From the NCBI RefSeq assembly GCF_003071365.1, contig NZ_CP028960.1, positions 2,462,501-2,526,500 on the forward strand: 64,000 nt of DNA, in the 5' to 3' direction. The DNA is from Methyloceanibacter sp. wino2. GTDB taxonomy: Bacteria; Pseudomonadota; Alphaproteobacteria; Rhizobiales; Methyloligellaceae. Position numbers and translations under genes: made by a program. Below the pieces are notes generated by a model that saw only the letters and a list, made by a program, of their open reading frames with translations, did no database searches and was not told the origin of the DNA. Positions 41,755 to 50,821 of the stretch are shown one piece after another. The first letter of the stretch is position 1, and the number at the start of each line of letters is the position of its first letter.

Positions 41755-43239
41755 CTAATAGAGCCGCAAATACTCCGCCACTTCCCAGTCCGTCACCGCT
41801 TGGTGATAACGCTCCCACTCGTCGGTCTTATAGGCCAGGTACGAATTGAGCATGGTCGGGCCCAGCACCTTCTCTGCAAGCGGGTCCTTGGCGAGGCATT
41901 GAATCGCGTCGAAGAGCGTCCTCGGAAGGCGGCGGATCCCGGCGGCGTCGATCTCCTGCTGGCTCATGGCGTAGAGATCCTGATCGGTCGGCGCGCCTGG
42001 GTCGATTTCCTCGGTCACGCCCTCGACCGCCGCGGACAGCGTCAGCGCCAGCGACAGGTACGGGTTCATGCACATGTCGGCGGCTCTGTTCTCGATGCAG
42101 TAGCGGCTTTGCGGCAGCCGGAACTGTGCGGACCGGTTGTTGTGCCCGTATGTGATGTTGGTCGGGGCCCAGGTCACGGTGCCGCCTTCGAAGCCGCCCA
42201 CGCGCGGGACCAGCCCGTTGTAGGAATTGACCGTCGAACACGCGATTGCGGTCAGCGCCTCGGAGTGCGCCAAGAGGCCGCCCACTGCGTGGCGCGACGC
42301 TTCGGTCCATTCGCCCGCCGGCCCCTTGAAGAGATTGCCATCGAGGTCCGCAACGCTGCGCAGCGAGAAGTTGATATGCGCGCCGGACCGCCAGTCGCCC
42401 ACGGTGGGCTTCGGCATGAAGGTCACGAACAGCCCGTGTTCCTTCGCCACTTCCTTCAAGAGGATGCGCAGGAACACGAGCCGGTCCGCCATCTCAAGGA
42501 GATGGGTGTAGTGGAAGTCCAGCTCGAATTGCGAGTAGGCGCCTTCGGCGACCACATCGTGAAGCTGCCAGCCCAGTCCGTTGAGGATGTCCATCAGCTC
42601 TTTCAGAAACGGCATGGAGTCGCACGAGTACTCTGCGTCGTAGCCGAAGGCCTGGCGGCGCGGCCGGAGGCCGTGACCGGGGGCCGGATCGTCGTCGAAG
42701 GCTTTGACCGGTTGGCCGTCTTCTTCCCAGCGCATCACGATGAATTCGGGCTCGACGCCGGCGAAGCCGACATAGCCCGCCTCGCGTGCGTCTTTGACGG
42801 CGCGGCGCAGGGCCTGTCGCGGGCAAACGTTGTAGGGCGCGCCCTCCCAATAGAGGTCGGCGAAGATGAAGGCCGTGCTCGGATCCCAGGGGCAGATGTA
42901 AACGGCGTCGAGATCCGGAACCATGACCTGGTCGGAGTCCGCAGGCGTCAGCTCCGGCACGTATGAGATCGAGTGAACGGCGAATTGCGGACCTTTGCCC
43001 ATGCAGAGCGCATCGAAGTCGCTCATGGGGACCGGCTTGGTCTTCGGGATGCCGAACAGGTCGATCCAGCACGACATGACATATTTGACGCCTGCCTCTT
43101 CGAGGCGCTCCCGCACGGCTGCGATCTTCTCGGGTGAGGGGAGCGCGTCCTCGAACCGCTCGTGGAACGGCGGTGTCGGGGACGTGTCGCCCGGTCCGTA
43201 TTGATCGGTCTCGCTTGGGATGTCTGTGTCGCCGAGCAT
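41755..43239 (-). CDS. Type III-like glutamine synthetase / gamma-glutamyl-amine ligase (GlnT/GmaS family)
   Basis: A 494-residue glutamine synthetase-fold enzyme. Glutamate- and metal-binding strands are visible (GVEPEFIVMRWEEDG, EGAYSQFELDFHY, GAHINFSLRS, RSAQFRLPQSRYCIENRAAD). The length and the WIDLFGIPKTKPVP start are typical of the GlnT/type III group, in which some members make glutamine and others gamma-glutamylmethylamide. The substrate here, ammonia or an amine, cannot be settled. Two matching operators lie directly upstream (43272-43317). Confidence 0.88.
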   Translation of the reverse strand: MLGDTDIPSETDQYGPGDTSPTPPFHERFEDALPSPEKIAAVRERLEEAGVKYVMSCWIDLFGIPKTKPVPMSDFDALCMGKGPQFAVHSISYVPELTPADSDQVMVPDLDAVYICPWDPSTAFIFADLYWEGAPYNVCPRQALRRAVKDAREAGYVGFAGVEPEFIVMRWEEDGQPVKAFDDDPAPGHGLRPRRQAFGYDAEYSCDSMPFLKELMDILNGLGWQLHDVVAEGAYSQFELDFHYTHLLEMADRLVFLRILLKEVAKEHGLFVTFMPKPTVGDWRSGAHINFSLRSVADLDGNLFKGPAGEWTEASRHAVGGLLAHSEALTAIACSTVNSYNGLVPRVGGFEGGTVTWAPTNITYGHNNRSAQFRLPQSRYCIENRAADMCMNPYLSLALTLSAAVEGVTEEIDPGAPTDQDLYAMSQQEIDAAGIRRLPRTLFDAIQCLAKDPLAEKVLGPTMLNSYLAYKTDEWERYHQAVTDWEVAEYLRLY

Positions 43240-43271
43240 GGCATCCCCTCGTTGCCTCTGCTTCGCATCAA

Positions 43272-43286
43272 ATACGCAGCGCGTAT
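43272..43286. promoter_or_regulatory. Operator-like inverted repeat 1 upstream of the glutamine synthetase-like gene
   Basis: ATACGC-AGC-GCGTAT is a perfect 6-bp inverted repeat with a 3-bp spacer. It lies 33 bp upstream of the start codon. It has the same arms as repeat 2, centred 31 bp away (about three helical turns), consistent with two dimers of one repressor, such as a TetR-family protein. No such regulator is encoded next to it. Confidence 0.65.
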
Positions 43287-43302
43287 TTATATGCCAATCT
43301 AG

Positions 43303-43317
43303 ATACGCAATGCGTAT
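43303..43317. promoter_or_regulatory. Operator-like inverted repeat 2 upstream of the glutamine synthetase-like gene
   Basis: ATACGC-AAT-GCGTAT, with the same arms and spacer length as repeat 1. The one-base flanks also pair (G...C), giving GATACGC-AAT-GCGTATC. Identical arms in tandem make chance unlikely; the protein that binds is unknown. Confidence 0.65.
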
Positions 43318-43467
43318 CAGTCAAAGAAAATGGTGCGGCATGCGGTTTCCTGTGGCGAGTGGACGCACATGCAAAACGACCGGAGCGCGCGGGAGCGCTC
43401 CAGCCGTTTGTCGAAGTCTTGGATTGGAGATGCCCCGGCGTCAGGGCAGGTGCCCGAGGGCGGACTA

Positions 43468-43791
43468 TCAGGCGAAGTCGGACAGCTTTCCGAAGTGGTC
43501 GGCCAGCAGGTAGTAGACCGTCACCCGGTTCTTGTTGCGGACGTCCTTCAACTTGTCGCCGATCGTCGCGATGGCGCCATCGAGTTCCGCGTCGGACATG
43601 CTGAGGCCGAGCTTCTTCTTCAGGAACTTCTCGCGCACGCGCTCGAGCTCCGACTTGTCGGTGAAGGACACGAGCGATGCGTCCCGGCTTTGCAGCGCAA
43701 TGCCGCAGTGACGAACGATCCCGGCGATTGCGTTGTCGTCGGCATCCGGCACGTATTTTTTGACGTCTTCGCTCCAATCTGTGTCAGCCAT
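43468..43791 (-). CDS. DUF2853 protein
   Basis: A 107-residue helical protein matching DUF2853: WSEDVKKYVPDADDNAIAGIVRHCGIAL, then KKKLGLSMSDAELDGAIATI, VTVYYLLADHFGKL, given in parts. No signal peptide; cytosolic. GGGAGGAATTG directly precedes the ATG at 43791. Function unknown. Confidence 0.87.
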   Translation of the reverse strand: MADTDWSEDVKKYVPDADDNAIAGIVRHCGIALQSRDASLVSFTDKSELERVREKFLKKKLGLSMSDAELDGAIATIGDKLKDVRNKNRVTVYYLLADHFGKLSDFA

Positions 43792-43915
43792 CAATTCCTC
43801 CCGTAACGTTTTTGAAGTCTGCAAGCGCGTTGTGACAGCATCCTACGTGTGTAGGGTCCGCTTGTGACAAGACAATTGCATGCGTGCGCCAGAATGTACC
43901 AGCTGTCGCGCGGAC

Positions 43916-44470
43916 TTAACGGTCGATCTTGGTGATCTTCGAGCCTTCGAGCGTCAGATTGTACATGAGGCCCTTCGGGTCGAGCACGAAACCGATGACG
44001 GGCTGGGTGATTTTATCGGTGTCGATGGATCCGCCTGCACCCAACGTGATGATCGCCACCGAGGCGTCCACGCCGATCTTGAAGCCTGAGAGGCTGTAGA
44101 ACTGATCGAGCGCATCTTGGGTCATGAACATGATGATGACCGAACGCTCCTGCACGCCGAGCTGAAACCCGAACGAGGCGCCGACGAGATTGTAGTAGCC
44201 GGCGGGTTTCTGATCGACGATCAGCATGCCTTCGCCGTATTCGCCGCCAATGCCGAAGCCGGCCTTGACGACCGACGGGAACACCAGAATGCCCACGGCC
44301 TTGTTGGCAAGCGGCTTGGCCCCGCCGATCCGATCGACGAAGCGATGCAGCGTGTCGTTGACGTCGTCCTCGATCTCCTGGGCCGAGGCCGCCTCCGCGG
44401 ACGACGACGCGGACAAGGACGGCGCAAGCGCAAGGAAGGCAGCAAACAGACTCGTAGTCAGGAATTTCAT
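43916..44470 (-). CDS. SYLF-domain (YSC84-like) secreted lipid-binding protein
   Basis: A 184-residue protein with a signal peptide (to AEAAS) and a SYLF domain: VGILVFPSVVKAGFGIGGEYGEG, SVIIMFMTQDALDQF, VDASVAIITLGAGG, in parts. SYLF domains bind phosphoinositides or other lipids in eukaryotes; bacterial members are periplasmic or lipid-associated with unknown roles. AAGGAG lies eight bases before the ATG at 44470. Confidence 0.88.
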   Translation of the reverse strand: MKFLTTSLFAAFLALAPSLSASSSAEAASAQEIEDDVNDTLHRFVDRIGGAKPLANKAVGILVFPSVVKAGFGIGGEYGEGMLIVDQKPAGYYNLVGASFGFQLGVQERSVIIMFMTQDALDQFYSLSGFKIGVDASVAIITLGAGGSIDTDKITQPVIGFVLDPKGLMYNLTLEGSKITKIDR

Positions 44471-44645
44471 GACGCAGCTCCTTAAGGTCCCCCGATCCGC
44501 CCTATAGGGCCGCATTGTGGCAGAGCTTCGCCCTGCCTGGGACAACAATCGGCGGATCTATTGCTGAATGTTTCTCCCGTCTGTTCCGGACGGCGCATCG
44601 AAGCGGACGGTGACGGCGCCCCCTCCGGCGCCCTAAAGTCCCCGG

Positions 44646-45287
44646 ATGAAAAAGATCGCTGGAATCATCCTCGCCGGAGGACAGTCGCGACGCATGGGCG
44701 GAGGCGACAAGAGCCTGCTTCCACTGCGTGACAGGCCTGTCCTGGCGGAGGTCGTCGATCGTCTTGTCCCGCAAGTCGGGCCCCTGGCCCTGAGCGCAAA
44801 CGGCGACCCCGGCCGCTTCGCCGCCTTCAGCTTGCCCGTCGTGCCGGACACGCTCGAGGGGTCTCACGGGCCGCTTGCCGGTATCGAGGCCGGGCTGTCC
44901 TGGGTGCGGGCCCAATGTCCCGGTGTTGCTTTCGCCGTGACCGTGCCCGGCGATACGCCCTTCATCCCTGCGGACCTGGTGGCGCGTCTCGTTGAAGGGA
45001 AGGGCGAGGCCTCGATGGCGGTCGCTGTTTCGGCGGTGGGCCTTCATCCCGTGGTCGGGCTCTGGCCCGTGGGGATGGCGGATGCTCTTGCGGACGCCTT
45101 GGCGCGCGGGGACCGCAGGGCAAGCCAATTCGTCCGGACGCAAGGCGCGGCGGAAGTTTTCTTCGCGCCTGTCTCGATCGCCGGGACCGAGGTCGATCCG
45201 TTCTTCAATATCAATACGCCCGAGGATATCGACTACGCCCGGGAGCTGACGGCGCGCGCTTCGCCATCGGCAAACGACTCGCGCTAG
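44646..45287 (+). CDS. mobA: Molybdenum cofactor guanylyltransferase MobA
   Basis: A 213-residue nucleotidyltransferase that attaches GMP to molybdopterin, forming the bis-MGD cofactor of enzymes such as formate dehydrogenase and DMSO reductase. The GTP-binding loop LAGGQSRRMGGGDKSLL is intact, with further motifs GPLAGIEAGL and VPGDTPFIP. It overlaps the convergent fdhD by four bases at the stop. Both genes serve Mo-dependent formate dehydrogenases. Confidence 0.94.
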   Translation: MKKIAGIILAGGQSRRMGGGDKSLLPLRDRPVLAEVVDRLVPQVGPLALSANGDPGRFAAFSLPVVPDTLEGSHGPLAGIEAGLSWVRAQCPGVAFAVTVPGDTPFIPADLVARLVEGKGEASMAVAVSAVGLHPVVGLWPVGMADALADALARGDRRASQFVRTQGAAEVFFAPVSIAGTEVDPFFNINTPEDIDYARELTARASPSANDSR

Positions 45288-46114
45288 GCCACGTCGCTTT
45301 TCGAGGCGCCGGCGATGCGGTGCGGGTGGGTGAAGACTTCGAACCCGTCTTTCCGGGCGACGGCGGCCAGTGTCATGCCGCACGCCTCGGCCATGCGCAC
45401 GGCAAGCGCCGTCGGCGCCGACACGGCGACAACCAGGGGTGCGCCGATCATGGCTGATTTCTGGATCATCTCGATTGAGACCCGGCTCGTCAGAACGACG
45501 ATGCCTTGGGACGCGTTGCCGCCCTTGCGCACGCAGGCGCCAGCAAGCTTATCGAGCGCATTGTGACGACCCACGTCCTCGCGCACGGCAACGAGGCCGC
45601 GTGCAGGCTCCCAAAAGCCCGCGGCGTGGACCGCGCGCGTCTCCCGATTGAGCTCTTGATGGGTGGCAAGCGATGCCACGGCCGTCATGATCTCGTCCGG
45701 TGTCAGCACCTGACCCTGGCCCACCTCGGGCGGGGGGCGCATGGCTTCGTTCAGGCTCTCGACGCCACAGAGGCCGCAGCCGGTGGGACCCGCGATCTTG
45801 CGGCGGCGCCCCAAGAACTCGGCCGCGTCCTTAGCCTTCAGCCACACACGCAGCTCGATGCCGGGCTCTTCCTCGATGATCTCGACAGTGTCGATGGCGT
45901 CCGGCGACGTCACGATCCCTTCGGTGAGGGCAAAGCCGACCGCAAAGTCCTCGAGATCCTGAGGGGTCGCCATCATCACCGCGTAGGACGCCGTATTGAA
46001 CGTAAAGGCGATCGCGGTCTCTTCCGGGATCGCGCGCGTGCCAGCGGTCATCGTTTGCGAGGCGGAATCCGAGCGCCAGATCGAGCAGGGGACGCGGACG
46101 ATGGGCTTGATCAT
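45284..46114 (-). CDS. fdhD: Formate dehydrogenase accessory sulfurtransferase FdhD
   Basis: A 276-residue FdhD. The sulfur-transfer cysteine loop is GCGLCGVESL. Conserved segments ETAIAFTFNTASYAVMMATP (in part), RETRAVHAAGF and VAVREDVGRHNALDKLAG are present. FdhD moves sulfur from IscS to the molybdenum of formate dehydrogenase, which is required for activity. No formate dehydrogenase structural genes lie in the window. Confidence 0.94.
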   Translation of the reverse strand: MIKPIVRVPCSIWRSDSASQTMTAGTRAIPEETAIAFTFNTASYAVMMATPQDLEDFAVGFALTEGIVTSPDAIDTVEIIEEEPGIELRVWLKAKDAAEFLGRRRKIAGPTGCGLCGVESLNEAMRPPPEVGQGQVLTPDEIMTAVASLATHQELNRETRAVHAAGFWEPARGLVAVREDVGRHNALDKLAGACVRKGGNASQGIVVLTSRVSIEMIQKSAMIGAPLVVAVSAPTALAVRMAEACGMTLAAVARKDGFEVFTHPHRIAGASKSDVA

Positions 46115-46344
46115 AAGGCACTCCCGGGCCGGCCCGTGATCGAAGGCGGCCGCTAGAGAATCACTTCTCTTAGATACTGGAACATATCAGCCTTCACCAC
46201 CGGGTGCGGGAGGCGAATAAAGCGGTGGAATTCAAGGGGATTCACTTATCGTCCGGCGTCGACACGGCCGAGTTGCTATAATTCTATGCACTTTCCGCGG
46301 GCGGGGGCCTGCGGCAACAACATGTCTTCAGGGAGGAAATGAAG

Positions 46345-46878
46345 ATGGCTGGTATGACCGCCTCAAAGAGTCAGTCCGATATCTGGTGGGTGTTCTTGCT
46401 CGAAGGGATCGCATCGATCCTGTTCGGATTCTTGCTGATTACCCGGCCCGCGGAAACGCTGGTCGCTCTTGTGATCTTCCTTGGTCTGTATTGGTTGTTC
46501 ATCGGCGTGCTTGAGCTGGTGCGCGTGTTCGTGGACGACACCGTGCCCTGGTACTGGTCGCTCATCATCGGCATCTTGGGCATCCTGGCCGGTATCATCG
46601 TCCTCAGGCACCCGCTCTTCTCCGCGATCATCCTGCCGACGGCCATCGTCCTGTGGCTTGGCATTCTGGGCGTCGTGATCGGTGTCATCGGGATCATCGG
46701 GTCCTTCACCGGCGGCGGGATCGGCTCCTTCATATTCGGCGTGGTGAATTTGATCATCGGCGTTATCCTGCTCGGTGCGCCAATTCCCGCGGCCGTGGCC
46801 GTTCCGATCGTTTTCGGAGCGCTCCTACTGATCCAGGGCGTGATCCTGATCGTATACGCCTTCAATATCCGCGAATAG
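46345..46878 (+). CDS. HdeD/DUF308-family membrane protein
   Basis: A 177-residue protein with six hydrophobic helices and the DUF308 pattern ILFGFLLITRPAETLVALVIFLGLYWLFIGV (in parts). Related E. coli HdeD is linked to acid resistance. Start: the ATG at 46345 has GGAGG eight bases upstream, while the ATG at 46339 lies only two bases after it. It resembles the GlsB-like protein at 36191 in being a small, probably stress-related membrane protein. Confidence 0.85.
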   Translation: MAGMTASKSQSDIWWVFLLEGIASILFGFLLITRPAETLVALVIFLGLYWLFIGVLELVRVFVDDTVPWYWSLIIGILGILAGIIVLRHPLFSAIILPTAIVLWLGILGVVIGVIGIIGSFTGGGIGSFIFGVVNLIIGVILLGAPIPAAVAVPIVFGALLLIQGVILIVYAFNIRE

Positions 46879-46952
46879 CGCGTCTCCTGACAGAGCGCCT
46901 TCTCGCGGCCGCCCATAGGGCGGAATGAGAAGCTTCTTGCGGGGAGGAGGGT

Positions 46953-47732
46953 GTGAGAGTGCAGTTGCAGCGTAGAACCCTCCTCGCAAGTCTCCTTCTT
47001 GTGGTTCTAATTGCCGCGCCCGCGGATCGCGGCGCGGCGCAGGACCAGAAAACACCGTGCACGGAAGATGCGATGATCGTCTTCGACGCCTCGGGCTCGA
47101 TGGCGGGGAATCTCGGTCAGGGCATCATGACCGAGAAGCCGCGGATCTTCGAAGTGCGCCGCGCGCTCGCGCGCGTTCTGCCCAGTATCACCCAATATCG
47201 CAAAGTGGGTTTGATCACCTACGGTCCGGGTCCCTACCGGCAGTGCAATGTCCACCTCGACCTGAAGCCGATCGCCGATGCTGCCGAGCCCATCATGACT
47301 GTGGTCTCAAGACTGAACCCGGCCGGCAAGACGCCCTTGACTGAAGCGGTGGAGCAGGCGGCGAACGTGCTCGACCACCGGAGGAAGCCCGGTGTCGTGG
47401 TGCTGCTCACGGATGGCGAGGAGACCTGTAACCGCGATCCTTGCGCCTTGGGAAAGAAGCTCACGGCGACGAGCAGCAATCTGACCGTGCACGTCATCGG
47501 CTTTCAAATGAAGAACTTCACCTGGACCGGCGAGACGAGCGTTCTGGACGTCAAATGCCTCGCGAAGGAGACCGGAGGCCTCTACATCTCGGCGCAGAAC
47601 GAGGAAGACCTCGTCAAAGCCTTCCAGCAAACCCTCGGCTGCCCCATCATGTCGGGCTTGGAGACGACGTCGGCCTTGGACTCGCGCCGCGTTTTGGCCG
47701 ATAAGTCTTCCGGGTTCGCTGTCGGTCCATAG
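46953..47732 (+). CDS. Secreted von Willebrand factor A domain protein (copy 1 of 3)
   Basis: A 259-residue protein with a signal peptide (to AAQD) and a vWA domain. The metal ion-dependent adhesion site is complete: Asp45-x-Ser47-x-Ser49 (FDASGSM), Thr in GKTPLTEA and Asp in LTDGEETC. Six cysteines shared with the two following paralogs (PCTEDAM, QCNV, ETC, PC, KCLA, GCP) probably make three disulfides in the periplasm. vWA proteins mediate protein-protein contacts or act with MoxR ATPases, none of which is adjacent. GTG start. First of a tandem triplet. Confidence 0.85.
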   Translation: MRVQLQRRTLLASLLLVVLIAAPADRGAAQDQKTPCTEDAMIVFDASGSMAGNLGQGIMTEKPRIFEVRRALARVLPSITQYRKVGLITYGPGPYRQCNVHLDLKPIADAAEPIMTVVSRLNPAGKTPLTEAVEQAANVLDHRRKPGVVVLLTDGEETCNRDPCALGKKLTATSSNLTVHVIGFQMKNFTWTGETSVLDVKCLAKETGGLYISAQNEEDLVKAFQQTLGCPIMSGLETTSALDSRRVLADKSSGFAVGP

Positions 47733-47771
47733 ACAGCCACGGGCTCGCGAGTTTCTGGGCGAGGGAATTTC

Positions 47772-48521
47772 ATGACTGGGATGGGTTTTATCGGGCGATG
47801 CTGCCTTGTTCTCATGGCGGTCTGCCTTTTGCCGGTCGAGGGCCGTGCCGCCGACGAGGTGGTACCCTGCACCGAAGACGCCATGATCGTCTTTGACGCG
47901 TCAGGTTCGATGGCGGGCAGTCTTGCCGAGGGTATCGGCGCGAAGATCCGGCGCATCGACGAGGTGCGGAAAGCTTTGGCCCAGGCGCTTCCCCGCGTGA
48001 CCCATTTTCGGAAGATCGGGCTCATCACCTACGGTCCCGGTCCCTATCAGCAATGCAACGTCAATCTGGACCTGAAGCCGATCGCCGACGCCGCGGAGCC
48101 CATTCTGCACGCGGTCGATGGACTCAACCCGGCGGGCAAGACGCCCATGACGGAGGCGGTCGAGCAAGCGGCCGATGTGCTCGACTACAAAGCCAAGCCC
48201 GGAATCATCGTGGTTCTGACCGACGGTGAGGAGACTTGTGGCGGCGCACCCTGCGACCTTGGCAAGAAGCTCAAGAACGAGGGCGCGCGGCTGACGGTGC
48301 ACGTTATCGGCTTCCGCATGACGGCTTTCTGGACGGCGGCGCAGAGCGCGCTCGACGTGCAATGTTTGGCGAAGGAGACGGGCGGGCTCTATATCGCTAC
48401 GAACAGCCAGGAAGAACTCGTCAAGGCGTTCGAAAAGACGCTCGGCTGCCCCATGATGTCGGCCGTGGATCCGTCGGACCTCGAGCAGCACGCTTCCGCA
48501 AGCCTACGTTTGCACCCTTAG
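47772..48521 (+). CDS. Secreted von Willebrand factor A domain protein (copy 2 of 3)
   Basis: A 249-residue paralog of the flanking genes. Signal peptide MTGMGFIGRCCLVLMAVCLL with cleavage near GRAA, then PCTEDAM, MIDAS (FDASGSM), GKTPMTEAVEQAADVLDY, LTDGEETCGG and the C-terminal LGCPMMS. The gap to copy 1 is 39 bp, consistent with one transcript. Extensive identity with copy 1, including KPIADAAEPI and LVKAFEKTLGCP, shows tandem duplication. Confidence 0.85.
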   Translation: MTGMGFIGRCCLVLMAVCLLPVEGRAADEVVPCTEDAMIVFDASGSMAGSLAEGIGAKIRRIDEVRKALAQALPRVTHFRKIGLITYGPGPYQQCNVNLDLKPIADAAEPILHAVDGLNPAGKTPMTEAVEQAADVLDYKAKPGIIVVLTDGEETCGGAPCDLGKKLKNEGARLTVHVIGFRMTAFWTAAQSALDVQCLAKETGGLYIATNSQEELVKAFEKTLGCPMMSAVDPSDLEQHASASLRLHP

Positions 48522-48595
48522 GGCAAAATCGGCGATAAGTGACCGGCCCCTGGGTTCGCCATGGGTCTGCCATCGGAAACGTTGCGAGCTGTCGT

Positions 48596-49318
48596 ATGAA
48601 GCACCTTTTCGATTATCTCGCGTGCGCCGTGCTGCTGCTGTCAGGCGCCCTAACCGGGGCGATGCCTGCCCATGCTGCCGAGCAGCCAACGCCGTGCACC
48701 GAGGACGCGATGATCGTCTTCGATGCGTCGGGGTCCATGTCTGGAAATCTGGATCCGTTTTCGACGGTGGTGCAGTTGCGCATCGACGAAGTCCGCAAGG
48801 CGCTGCGGCGCGTCTTGCCTCGGGCGCAGCTGAACCGGAAGATCGGTTTGGTGACCTACGGTGCCGGCGCATACAATCAATGCAACGTGCAGCTGGAACT
48901 CCGTCCGACACCGCAGGCGGCGGCGCCGATCATGCGCATCGTCGACGCCCTGCGTCCGGCCGGCAAGACACCGCTGACGCAGGCGATCGAACAGGCCGCC
49001 GAGGTGTTGGACTACCGCAACCAGCCCGGTGTGATCGTCGTCCTGACCGATGGCCAGGAGACGTGCGACGGGCACCCTTGCGAGCTGGGCAAGCGCTTAG
49101 GCGCAGAGGCGCCCAATCTGACCGTCAACGTCATTGGCTTTCGCTTGCAGTCCGACTCGTGGCTGGGCGCGCAGAGTTATCTCGACGCCAAGTGTCTCGC
49201 CGAAGAGACAGGCGGAACCTATCTGAACGTCCATGGCGAGGACGACCTCGTCAAAGCGTTCGAGCAGACGCTGGGTTGCCCCATGATGTCCATGTGGGAA
49301 CCGGGTACGGTTCGTTAG
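48596..49318 (+). CDS. Secreted von Willebrand factor A domain protein (copy 3 of 3)
   Basis: A 240-residue paralog; the ATG at 48596 gives the signal peptide MKHLFDYLACAVLLLSG (in part, to AHAAE). MIDAS motif FDASGSM, then GKTPLTQAIEQAAEVLDY, LTDGQETC and LGCPMMSMW. It is more diverged from copies 1 and 2 than they are from each other (for example RPTPQAAAPI in place of KPIADAAEPI). It follows copy 2 by 74 bp. The frame opens at 48539 but the upstream part lacks a signal sequence. Confidence 0.83.
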   Translation: MKHLFDYLACAVLLLSGALTGAMPAHAAEQPTPCTEDAMIVFDASGSMSGNLDPFSTVVQLRIDEVRKALRRVLPRAQLNRKIGLVTYGAGAYNQCNVQLELRPTPQAAAPIMRIVDALRPAGKTPLTQAIEQAAEVLDYRNQPGVIVVLTDGQETCDGHPCELGKRLGAEAPNLTVNVIGFRLQSDSWLGAQSYLDAKCLAEETGGTYLNVHGEDDLVKAFEQTLGCPMMSMWEPGTVR

Positions 49319-49325
49319 AACGGGC

Positions 49326-50483
49326 TCAGTAGAGCAGGTAGGGAAGTCGCAGCGCCGAGAATTCCGCGACGCCTGTCGTCCAACTCTCCGCAATGTCCAT
49401 GACGGCGACTTGCGCTTCGACCTGTTCCCGGAGTTCCGGCGAGCCGGCCAGAATATCGATCGGCATTTTGTCGTGCTCGTACTCGTACGGCCCTTCGCGC
49501 CATGCGAACTGTTCCGGCGCAAGTCCATAGCACTCGCGGATTAGCGCGGCGCCGGCGATCACGGGCTCGAAGGCTTCGCGCTCCGTGATGTGGAGCTGAC
49601 ATCCGCCGCAGGGCGTCTTGGCGTGCTTCTGGAACGTGGGTTCGAACACGACCGGACGGAAGTAGACACCGCCCAGACCGTGCGCGTTCATGCGTGCTGC
49701 CAGCGCTTCCGCATCCAGGTAGGGCGCGCCGATCAGCTCGAAGGGGCGCGTGGTCCCGCGCCCTTCCGAAACCATCGTGCCCTCGAATAGCACCGTGCCG
49801 GGATAGACGATCGCCGTCTCCAGCGTCGGCATGTTGGGGGAGGGCATGATCCACGGCACGTCCGTGTCGTCGAAATAGTCCGTCCGGGACCAGCCTTCCA
49901 TGGTCACGGTCTCGAGCGGCGCATCGATCTCGAAATGCTCGTTGAAGAGTTTGGCGAGCTCGGCGACGGTCATGCCGTGGCGCATGGGAATGGGAAACTG
50001 ACCGACAAAGGATTCGTAGCCCGGCTCCAGCATGGGCCCCGCCACCGCAACGCCGCCGATCGGGTTGGGGCGGTCGCACACGATCACGGGCGTCCCCGTC
50101 TTGGCGGCCGCGCGCAGGCAGTTCGCCATCGTGTAGATGAAGGTGTAGATGCGTGCGCCCACGTCCTGCAGGTCGATCACGAGCACATCGATAAGATCGA
50201 GCATCTCCTTGGTCGGCTCGCGGGTCTCGCTGTAGAGCGAGAAGATCGGAACGCCCCGCTTGGGGTCGGTCGCGTGCGGCGTCTCGATCATGTTGTCCTG
50301 CAGATCGGAGTTGAAGCCGTGCTGCGGACCGAAGATCGCCGCAAGGTCGAACGTATCCGAGGCTGCAAGCTGGTCGACGATGTGGCGGTAGTCGTGATCG
50401 ACCGAGGCGGGATTGGCGAGAATCCCCACTTTCAGCCCATTGAGCCGGCCTGAGGCGAGAAGGCGTTCGGAACCGAGCAGCAT
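49326..50483 (-). CDS. DUF1343 protein, exo-beta-N-acetylmuramidase NamZ family
   Basis: A 385-residue protein with the DUF1343 features KVGILANPASVDHDYRHIVD, FGPQHGFNSDLQDNM, DLQDVGARIYTFIYTM and VCDRPNPIGG (in parts). NamZ of Bacillus removes terminal N-acetylmuramic acid from peptidoglycan fragments. No signal peptide is visible at ATG 50483, so a cytosolic recycling enzyme is suggested. It is convergent with the vWA triplet (7 bp apart). Confidence 0.85.
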   Translation of the reverse strand: MLLGSERLLASGRLNGLKVGILANPASVDHDYRHIVDQLAASDTFDLAAIFGPQHGFNSDLQDNMIETPHATDPKRGVPIFSLYSETREPTKEMLDLIDVLVIDLQDVGARIYTFIYTMANCLRAAAKTGTPVIVCDRPNPIGGVAVAGPMLEPGYESFVGQFPIPMRHGMTVAELAKLFNEHFEIDAPLETVTMEGWSRTDYFDDTDVPWIMPSPNMPTLETAIVYPGTVLFEGTMVSEGRGTTRPFELIGAPYLDAEALAARMNAHGLGGVYFRPVVFEPTFQKHAKTPCGGCQLHITEREAFEPVIAGAALIRECYGLAPEQFAWREGPYEYEHDKMPIDILAGSPELREQVEAQVAVMDIAESWTTGVAEFSALRLPYLLY

Positions 50484-50821
50484 GGCCTAGAGCCCTCCTA
50501 GCGAGCCGCGGGGCGGTTGCGCATCGAAAATCGGGTGGTGCGGCATTCTGTTCTCCCCATGCGCAGACCGTTGCTGGCGGCCGAGCGGCGTCTATCGCCA
50601 AGCGCCGCCAAGGACTTAACCGGAGTCGCCCGATCTTTCCACGCCCCAATTTCGCAAGCCTCCCCGCCATTCCCGTCCTTGGGGCTGGCGATGGGGCCAA
50701 TTTTGCGACAAAAAGCCGGGCAAGGAACACCCTCTTGAAGAGGGGCAAGCAAAGCAACTCGGGGCCCGGCAGGGCAATTCACCGCTTAAGCAGGCGGGAC
50801 AGCGTTGAGAGGATTATCGGA
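50484..50821. other. Divergent intergenic region, nothing recognised
   Basis: About 340 bp between the NamZ-like and Gfo/Idh-like genes, transcribed away from each other. Frames seen here are short and lack family features. The end (50805-50820) holds the GAGAGG ribosome site of the next gene. No terminator, RNA gene or operator was identified. Confidence 0.4.
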
